From positions 1 through 13,507 of the forward strand of contig JADHYX010000165.1 of assembly GCA_027604685.1 (NCBI GenBank): a stretch of 13,507 nt of DNA, read 5' to 3'. A program made the position numbers and the translations under genes. Within the stretch, counting starts at the first letter, position 1, and each line of letters opens with the position of its first letter. This document shows, piece by piece, positions 7,452-13,507 of this stretch. A model generated the notes under the pieces. It saw nothing but the letters and a program-made list of their open reading frames with translations, did no database searches and was not told where the DNA came from. Source of the stretch: Lobulomyces angularis. Lineage: Eukaryota > Chytridiomycota > Chytridiomycetes > Lobulomycetales > Lobulomycetaceae.

Positions 7452-8192
7452 ATGGTTGTTGCTAAAGCTAAAAGTGACTGTGAATACATCACCTCTCCTC
7501 TCTTTGTTCATGTAGACAGAAGGGTAATTCATTTCCTTGTTTAAAAGCTCTTTTTCTTATAATTCCTCTAGTTTCAAGTAGGTCCAACTGTATTGGTAGA
7601 ACTGAACGATGAAAATAAAACCTTTGTTTCTGCTCTTACTGCTGAAACCGCTAACGAACTTAATCCAAAAGAGGTTGTTGCTTTACCACAGTTTGACAAT
7701 GATGTTCGTCCTTTTTTCATATACTAGTTAAATCTTAAGTTATTTTATTTTTTAGTTTGAGGAAGAAGCCAATGCTGAAAATCTACCAGCTAACTCTAGC
7801 AATTCCCATGTTGCTGTACTTGAAGAGTATTTGATATATAAAAAAAAATTTTTTTTATTAAATTTTTTTTTTTTTTGAAAAGTGAGCAAAGCACTGATGA
7901 AGATGATGATGAAGATGATGAAATCATAAATCCAAATCAAGAAAGACCAATTTCCATACAAGATAATAATCGTCCATTTAACTTTAACTTTAATTATACC
8001 GCAAATACTACCTCCTCCACTAATTCAACTTCAATTCGTCCAATTATTTACAATTTGGAAACTTTTTACAACTTTAATAATAGCCACATGAAGGAAGATA
8101 AAAATGGTGATAAATTTTTTAATTTAAGCACCACCTGTGAAAATAATCTTAGCATTTTTAAAAACGTAAACAATGAAATAATTGGAAGATAA
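7452..8192 (+). CDS. Unrecognised protein: compact N-terminus, acidic Asn-rich tail
   Basis: I do not recognise this protein. Four exons, 7452-7523, 7572-7703, 7756-7826 and 7883-8192, join across introns of 48, 52 and 56 nt to 194 residues with phase kept. The first 68 residues (MVVAKAKSDCEYI..., then FQVGPTVLVELNDENK and NPKEVVALPQFDND) look like a small folded, mostly beta-type domain. Their codons favour GCT, GTT, ATC and ACC, suggesting a well-expressed gene. From residue 69 the protein becomes Glu-rich, with an acidic block (EQSTDEDDDEDDE) at about residues 92-104, then an Asn/Thr/Ser tail whose codons are AT-rich. No membrane segment or signal peptide is visible. If the 7704-7755 intron is not removed, an in-frame TAG at 7725-7727 would end a shorter 75-residue protein. 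The acidic tail could suggest a nuclear or chaperone-like role, but no function is assigned. Confidence 0.7.
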
Positions 8193-8264
8193 ATGTCGCA
8201 ACAAAAAATTAACCAAATTATCTATTTTTCGTATTTATATACATTTTTTTTTTGTTGTTTTTTT

Positions 8265-8305
8265 TGTAAATAGTTCATTGTTCATACAACTGTAAAGTTT
8301 TTGTA
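8265..8305 (+). promoter_or_regulatory. Cluster of UGUA words in a probable 3' UTR
   Basis: TGTA occurs at 8265, 8291 and 8302, about 70-110 bases after the stop codon at 8192. The first reads TGTAAATA, which fits the classical Pumilio element UGUANAUA; the others read TGTAAAGT and TGTAAATT. With a PUF protein encoded next door this is an obvious candidate target, although UGUA words are frequent by chance in AT-rich DNA. Confidence 0.3.
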
Positions 8306-8724
8306 AATTTTTTTTTTTTTTTGGTTAAAATATTCATTCATTTTCATCTAACATTTTACTGTAAAAAACCAAATTAAAAAATTAAAATGGTTAATATTGC
8401 AGAAAATTTTCCTATTTACTGCTTTTAAAAAACTAATTGAAGTAAAAAAAAAAAAAATGAATGTTTTGGGATTGCTTGCAGTAACACTGAATATTTTTTA
8501 AAATTTACTGTGCATTTTTTCCTTTTACCAAACTACTTCCAATGCAGTTTATTTTTTCAAAAAGTAATTATTCAATATTTACTTGAAAACTTAGATAATC
8601 TGATTAAAAACCTATGTTTCTACTAGTAAATATTTATAACTGTGTATTTTAATTACTTTTCTTTGGTTAAAAAAGACGAGAAAGTATCAATAATGTATAA
8701 ATTTTGTCTAAAAAAAAAAAAAAA

Positions 8725-8734
8725 AGCGCGTAAC
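8725..8734. promoter_or_regulatory. ACGCG-containing word upstream of TVP18
   Basis: AGCGCGTAAC is the only GC-rich word in a long A-rich leader, ending 64 bases before the TVP18 ATG. On the minus strand it contains ACGCG. The same core appears near 941-950 in the RPL38 divergent promoter. Its regulatory role is inference from position and contrast with its surroundings. Confidence 0.3.
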
Positions 8735-8798
8735 AAAAAAAATATATTTTTAAAAAAAACAATTTAAAAAAAACAATTTAAAAAAAAAATTAAAAAAA

Positions 8799-9665
8799 AT
8801 GGGATTTATGGATGATATTAGAAGTGGAAAGTTTGCAGTTTATGGCCAATGGTATTAAGAATTTGCAACTTTTAATACGAATTTTCTTTAATTTTATATT
8901 AATTTTTTTTATTTAATTTTTATGCAGGTCTGGATTATTAGCTATGGTAATAAAGAAAATAAATGAAAAAAAAATTAATAATTGTTGTTAGTTGCTCATG
9001 ATAATATTGGGATTTATGAACTTCTTAAGCATTACTCTACTCCCATTTGTATTTCTTGGATGGTAAAAAAAAAATAAAAAATAAATGTTTTTGAAGAATT
9101 AATTTTAAACAATAAAAAAAAAAATTAATTTAAGGGGATTTTCAGCTATCATCTTGTTTTTAGAAATTCCTTTTCTTACGAAGTGTTGTCCAACTGGTCC
9201 TGTAAGAAAAAAATTTTCTATTTATATAAGAAATAATTGTTTTATATTATAAAAAAAAAAAACTTTTAGAGTTGGGACAACTTCATTAATTTTTTTAGAA
9301 ATCCAGTTTTTAGAACAATTTTATATGGTGTCATGGCGACTTTGATGTGGTTGAGTTTAGCCATTGGAGCTTCTTCTCTTTTGGTTATTTTAACTTTTTT
9401 TTTTTTTAATTTTTTTTGTTTAATTTTCTTCATTATTTTTATTTCTTCTTTATTAGATTGGTCCAATTTTACTTTCGTTTAGGTAAATATACACAAATAA
9501 AAGAAATTTAATAATAATAATTAATTTTCTTCTTATTTTAACTGTTATTTTCTTTTTTCAAGTTTCATTTTTTACGGTCTAGCTTCATTTAAAAAAGAAG
9601 AATGCAAATCAACCGTTTCTGGTCCATCTAGCGCTACCATAAGAAAAACTGTTATTGGAGTTTAA
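8799..9665 (+). CDS. TVP18: Golgi membrane protein TVP18
   Basis: TVP18 is a small four-pass membrane protein of late Golgi vesicles in fungi, in the Tvp18/Flower-like family; its exact activity is not settled. Seven exons, 8799-8851, 8928-8946, 8992-9062, 9135-9201, 9270-9383, 9457-9482 and 9563-9665, join in phase to 150 residues, near the family's usual 150-170. The start MGFMDDIRSGKFAVYGQWSG matches the conserved family N-terminus. The LFLEIPFLTKCCPTGP segment and the FINFFRNPVFRTILYGVMA stretch after it are also characteristic. Predicted membrane spans lie at about residues 15-33, 36-58, 87-104 and 105-124, followed by a polar tail ending TVIGV. Six introns in a 453-nt coding sequence is extreme density, and exon 2 has only 19 nt. 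An A-rich leader precedes the ATG. Confidence 0.93.
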
Positions 9666-10005
9666 AACAAAAAAAAAGTAGAGAAAATTTTTTTTAAGTT
9701 CACCAATCTTCATTTTTTTTTCTTAAATTTCAACTTGCATTTTTTGGTTTTTTTTCCTCTATTTTTTCTTTGTAATTTGCTTTCCTTTTATTAAATATAA
9801 AAAAAGAAAAATATAATATTAAATGAAAAAAAAATTTTTTTAAGCTACTTCCAAAAAAAAAAAAAAAAAAAAATGAAATACTTTATATATTCTTAATTAA
9901 AATAAAACCTAAATAATCAAATAAATAATTTAAAAATGAAAATAAAAAATGAAATTTTTGAATAAATTATTAAATTAAAAATAAAAAAAATTTTTTTTTT
10001 TTTTT
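9666..10005. other. Convergent 3' region between TVP18 and the SMYD gene
   Basis: These 340 bases separate two converging stop codons. The content is A and T homopolymers, including long A runs near 9855-9873 and T runs near 9989-10005. No gene, RNA or stable hairpin was recognised. Both genes' polyadenylation sites must lie here. Confidence 0.6.
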
Positions 10006-12101
10006 CTAAATATCTTCAATTAATGCCAATTCTCCTCTGGTCATTAAAGTTTTTTGATGATCAAAACCATATATCAATTCTCGAATTTCTAAGCTTTTAT
10101 TAAAGTTAAATTTGGCCTCCTTCTTATAATCAATCCCATCACCACCATTTATTAACAATAATCCATCTTCTTTCATTTTATTTAAAATAATTTCCAATTC
10201 TCCAAGTCTAGAAATGAACTGTTAATGCACTTTTTTTTTTTTTTTTTTTTTTATTGTTACATTTTTTTATACATAAATAAGGATATACACGAAAAAAAAA
10301 TTTTATACATTTTTTTTTTTTTTTACCTAAAATAAAAATCAGCTTTTTCAGGCCACAAAACAGGTAAAATTTGTTTTTCAGAGTTCATCTTATTTAAAAT
10401 CTCTTTGCAATAATATCTTGCTTCAACAAATTCATTTTTTTTAAAATTTAAATTCATCAGCGGTACCAAAGAGTTAAAGAATAAATAGTGCATTTTGTGA
10501 AACTTTGATTCATAAGTTTTCATAAATTTTTTAAAGCTGTAGAGAGCAAACGCCGCGTGTCCATTTTTGTACAGTTCAAAACTAGCTTCAAATTCTAACT
10601 TTGCACAATTTTGTATATTGTTCAGCTCTTCAGTGGATATTACACTTTTACATTTTTCACACGAATACTGCGTTGATGTTGTATTATTAACGTATATTCC
10701 TTCTCTACAACCTTCACAATGTATTGCGGAAATAATATCCCCATCAGATGAATTGCAACGTGAACATTCGCACCAAAAATGTTTAGTTGCCAATAATTCC
10801 AATCTTCGATCTACATTTGGGGACCTTTAGTAAAAAAAGAATTTTTTTTTTTTATTCATACATTTTTAAATGGATTTACCATAAATCTAGATAGGACACA
10901 ACAATTTCGTCTCCTTTTTTTACGTCTGTCAAAGTTCTTACCATGATGTCGTTTTCATCCGATAATTTACTTTTATCAGCACCTAAAAAAACGCAGTTTG
11001 GAACGCAGGAGTGATTTATCAGAGCTGTAAGTGGAAATAAGCCAAGACCTATATAAAAAAAAATTGTATTATAATAAAATTAAAGAGAGCTAATCCAAAT
11101 ATAATTTTTTTTTTATGTTTTATTTACCAATTATGTCGTTAGTGGAAGAGTGAGGATTGTAAATGCCATGACTTTTATAAAAAAAATAAAGAAAATTAAT
11201 AAAAAAAAAAAAAAAAAAAAACATTATAATAATTTTATTTTAATTTATAATTTTAGAATAATTACCTATTAGAGTTTATTATACATGCCAAAGTAACAAC
11301 CTTCTTCGCATCAACCTTGAAAGGTAAAGAGGATTCCACCAAATCAATAGCGGCGTTGGTTACCGCCTTTAACCAATTTTCATTTTGCAATTTTTCGTGA
11401 CTGATCATTTTATAAACTAAATCAAACAAGCTAACATCGTGTTCATTGTCTGAATTTGAATCAAAGTGTTCTTTCACCAATAGTTTAATTATCAACCTGA
11501 ATAAATTGTAGTCTACCTTATGAAATGCAGAAAGCCCTAATTAAGTTAAAAATTAAGGTTTGATTTCGATTTAGAAAATAAATTGATGCAAATTTAATAC
11601 CTCGTAAATCTGTAACAGGCTTACACTCAAGAGAATGAAATTTTTTTGAATTTTCCATGCAAACTTGATTACAGTAAAAAGTTTGTTTTCTACATCCCTC
11701 ACAAGCTATAGCGTCATGTGTTAATTGCTTTGAACAAAAATCACAAAAATCTTCTAAATTTTCTCTCAATAAAACAAATGCAGCAGATTTTTCTTTTAGT
11801 ATTGTTGTACCAGCTTTTATATCAGTCTCCGCCTTTATAAATCTTCCTTTTGACTTTGAAACCGATAGCTATTTTTTTTTTTTTAAAAAATGGAAAAAAA
11901 ATTGAAGTTTACAAAGAAAAAAAAAAAAAAGTTAGATTAATAATTTTTGAAAATATATAAATTTTTTAAAAAGCAAATAAAATAAAATAAAAATCTTTAA
12001 ATAAAATTCAGAAAATGTTTTTCATATACCTTAATTGGAAATGGAGCGAGTAATTGAAGTAACTTATTCTTGAGAAGAAGTTTATGTTGCGCGACATCCA
12101 T
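10006..12101 (-). CDS. SET/MYND-domain (SMYD-type) lysine methyltransferase
   Basis: Predicted S-adenosylmethionine-dependent protein-lysine methyltransferase. Seven exons, 12101-12030, 11868-11601, 11536-11266, 11171-11128, 11048-10880, 10824-10327 and 10207-10006, give 507 residues with phase kept. The N-terminal SET piece has SKGRFIKAETDIKAG (about residues 28-44), replacing the usual GRG with KGR. The inserted MYND zinc finger has C66, C69, C80, C83, C90, C94, H102 and C106. The SET core has the NHSC-x-PN motif at 230-236 and the catalytic-type Tyr271 in VVSYLDLW. The post-SET cluster is C293-x-C295-x2-C298. A further CEGC/CEKC pair follows, then a helical, TPR-like C-terminal region to residue 507. 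Intact key residues suggest an active enzyme. The substrate, histone or non-histone, cannot be told from sequence. It diverges from the propeller-like gene with a short shared promoter. Confidence 0.92.
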
Positions 12102-12263
12102 GGGAATTATTTTTGTGAAAGAAAGTTGGTGATTTTTTGATTAATTCTTTGAATAATGCCAAAAGGTTTGCGGCGTTGTGTGGCGTTATCAAATTTTGAC
12201 TTTTTTTTTAACTTTCAAAAATTTAATTTTTTTTTGTTAAACACAGATCTTCAGTTGAACACG
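12102..12263. promoter_or_regulatory. Short divergent promoter, SMYD gene / propeller gene
   Basis: Only 54 bases separate the SMYD ATG (12101) from the first plus-strand ATG (12156), or 162 bases from the next in-frame ATG (12264). A GC-rich patch at 12167-12185 contains TTTGCGGCG and GTGGCG, resembling half of the GCCAC/GTGGC dyad seen elsewhere. Both genes probably share control elements. If the ATG at 12156 is used, part of this region is intron. Confidence 0.4.
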
Positions 12264-13360
12264 ATGAAGAGAGAAAGTAGTTTATTGTCTTTAGTAGAAG
12301 AAAAGAAGATTAAGATAGAAGGTGAAGGAACTATGGATGAGGAGGTTGATTTGATCTACAGAGATTCCAAAATGCAAAAATTGTATTCTACTTTATATTC
12401 AAGAAATAATCTGGAAAAAGAATCAATCAAAGTTGAACTCTCCACTTTTTTTAATGAAGACAATAAAAAGAGAGAGGTTTCCACCTTAATCCAAAAAAAT
12501 AATGGTTTAAAATTTTTAAAAAAAAATACCAAAAAATTTGCAACAAATTTGACTACAATGAATTTTGGCAAGGGAGAGTGTAGATCTTACATTTCGGTTG
12601 GGACGAGAGAAGGTCAGGTTTATATTTTGGATGAAAATTTTGTAATTCTTTTTTTGGCCGTCTATAAAAAATTTCTTTTTCGTTTATTCTTATTTATTTT
12701 TTCTTTCTTTTTTTTCCCTTGATTCAGGAGGTCTTATCCACAATTGAAACTAAAGGGGATTCCATTACTACGATATCAACATTTAAATTATTTCCTCATA
12801 GTGATTTGGATTTTATTACTGGTGATACCTTGGGAAACTTTACAATAACCCATCAAAATAGAACTTTTATTAAAGAAAATTTAGGAGCTAATATCACATT
12901 TTCTAATATCAGCTTCAATATTAGAAAATACTGCGATAATTTTTTTTTTATTGTTTTGGGGGATAATATTGGAAATTTACATTATTATTCAAATTTTGGA
13001 AGATTAAAAAAATTAAAAATTGGTGGTATGGAAACTCTGTTTGATGTGCCAGAAAATTCGTCAAAATTTGAGTCTAAAATTTTCAACAGTAACCATAAAA
13101 ATAAAATTGATATCGATATAAACAATTTAAACTCTGTTGGTGACTTTTCGAATAACTTTTTTCAAAAGGACTTTTCAACTTATAATCAGTCACACGACCT
13201 TTTTAACCCTACAATAAAATGTTTTTTGGATTACAGAATTTTTGATGATTATGAAATGGAAGTAATTTATTTAATTTGTTGCGATGGTCAGCGAGGATTA
13301 TATTTTTTACAAAATCAAGAAATTGTTAATATTATCACTACCCCTTGTCCGATTAACGAT
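12156..13360 (+). CDS. Beta-propeller-like protein, 3' partial
   Basis: Preferred exons are 12156-12165, 12247-12641 and 12728-13360, giving 346 residues before the gene leaves the window. The first intron (12166-12246, 81 nt) is a multiple of three without stops, so reading straight through also works. Starting at ATG 12264 is a third option. After a charged N-terminus the protein has repeated beta-blade patterns: SVGTREGQVYILDENFEVL, FITGDTLGNFTI, VLGDNIGNLHYYSNFGRLK and CCDGQRGLYFLQNQEIVNI. These G-x3-G-x-hydrophobic units with aromatic and Asp residues suit an FG-GAP or WD-like propeller, with a polar Asn/Ser loop inserted at about residues 240-295. An ITFG2/Kaptin-type scaffold (KICSTOR relatives) is one guess, at low confidence. 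A donor (GTAAAA) begins at 13361 and no AG follows before 13507, so at least one more exon lies to the right. Confidence 0.75.
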
Positions 13361-13507
13361 GTAAAAAAAAAAAAAATTTTTTTTTTATTTTTTTTATAAA
13401 TAAAAAAAAAAAATTTATTAAATTTATTTTTTTTTTAATTTTTTTTTTTTTATAATATTATTATTAATTTGGTGAATTTTTAATAATAATTAAAAAAAAA
13501 ATAAAAA
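13361..13507 (+). other. Open intron at the right edge
   Basis: The sequence from the GTAAAA donor to the end is A and T homopolymers with no AG acceptor on the plus strand. It is read as the 5' part of an intron of the propeller-like gene, cut by the window edge. Confidence 0.6.

Larger units (their letters stand above)
8193..8798. other. Gene-free stretch between two plus-strand genes
   Basis: These 606 bases should hold the 3' UTR of the preceding gene and the TVP18 promoter. Both strands show only short, AT-driven frames. A cluster of TGTA words lies at 8265-8305. Just before TVP18, one GC word (AGCGCGTAAC, 8725-8734) stands inside A-tracts. Positions 8380-8700 are less repetitive than the rest but match no RNA gene I can recognise. 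Confidence 0.55.

Noticed and set aside
9266..9466. Minus-strand Lys-rich frame over TVP18
   Set aside because: It is antisense to TVP18 exon 5 and a T-rich intron; the plus strand has the conserved protein.
10567..10830. Plus-strand frame opposite the SMYD gene
   Set aside because: It is antisense to the conserved post-SET exon, whose minus-strand reading has clear zinc-binding cysteines.
1..13507. Bacterial, organellar or mobile-element origin
   Set aside because: Spliceosomal introns, nuclear-type proteins (eL38, PUF, SMYD, TVP18) and the absence of ribosome-binding sites, transposase or terminal repeats argue for ordinary nuclear DNA.

Overview
The window reads as nuclear DNA of a very AT-rich, intron-dense eukaryote, most likely an early-diverging fungus or a close fungal relative. 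Three things point there: many short GT-AG introns (mostly about 45-160 nt) with long A or T homopolymers; Asn/Gln-rich low-complexity proteins; and gene content that includes a fungal-type Golgi protein (TVP18) and a PUF protein whose RNA-contact residues look like yeast Puf4/Puf5. No bacterial, plasmid, phage or CRISPR signature is seen. The lineage call is inference; a genome such as an AT-rich amoebozoan is not strictly excluded.

Layout, left to right. (1) RPL38 (ribosomal protein eL38), minus strand, 61-423; its last exon lies beyond the left edge. (2) A divergent intergenic region, 424-1155, with a sharp strand-composition flip and a dyad element. (3) An unrecognised acidic, Asn-rich gene, plus strand, 1156-1828. 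(4) A 12-exon gene, minus strand, 2110-6203, for a 1093-residue RNA-binding protein combining a CCCH zinc finger with eight PUF repeats and a Gln-rich tail. (5) A second divergent intergenic region, 6204-7451, with the same dyad element. (6) An unrecognised four-exon gene with an acidic tail, plus strand, 7452-8192. (7) TVP18, plus strand, seven exons, 8799-9665. (8) A SET/MYND (SMYD-type) lysine methyltransferase-like gene, minus strand, seven exons, 10006-12101. (9) A beta-propeller-like gene, plus strand, 12156 to beyond the right edge.

The genes are ordinary single eukaryotic units, not an operon: translation (eL38), mRNA control (PUF), membrane traffic (TVP18), protein methylation (SMYD) and three proteins without firm function. 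The exon models given here were spliced by eye. In each multi-exon gene the reading phase is preserved across every proposed junction, and in the four recognised genes the joined protein follows the known family sequence. The most interesting signals are the CCCH+PUF architecture, the shared GCCAC-N-GTGGC dyad in two divergent promoters, and the G/C strand-skew flips in the same two regions. I did not find a convincing new multi-gene system.
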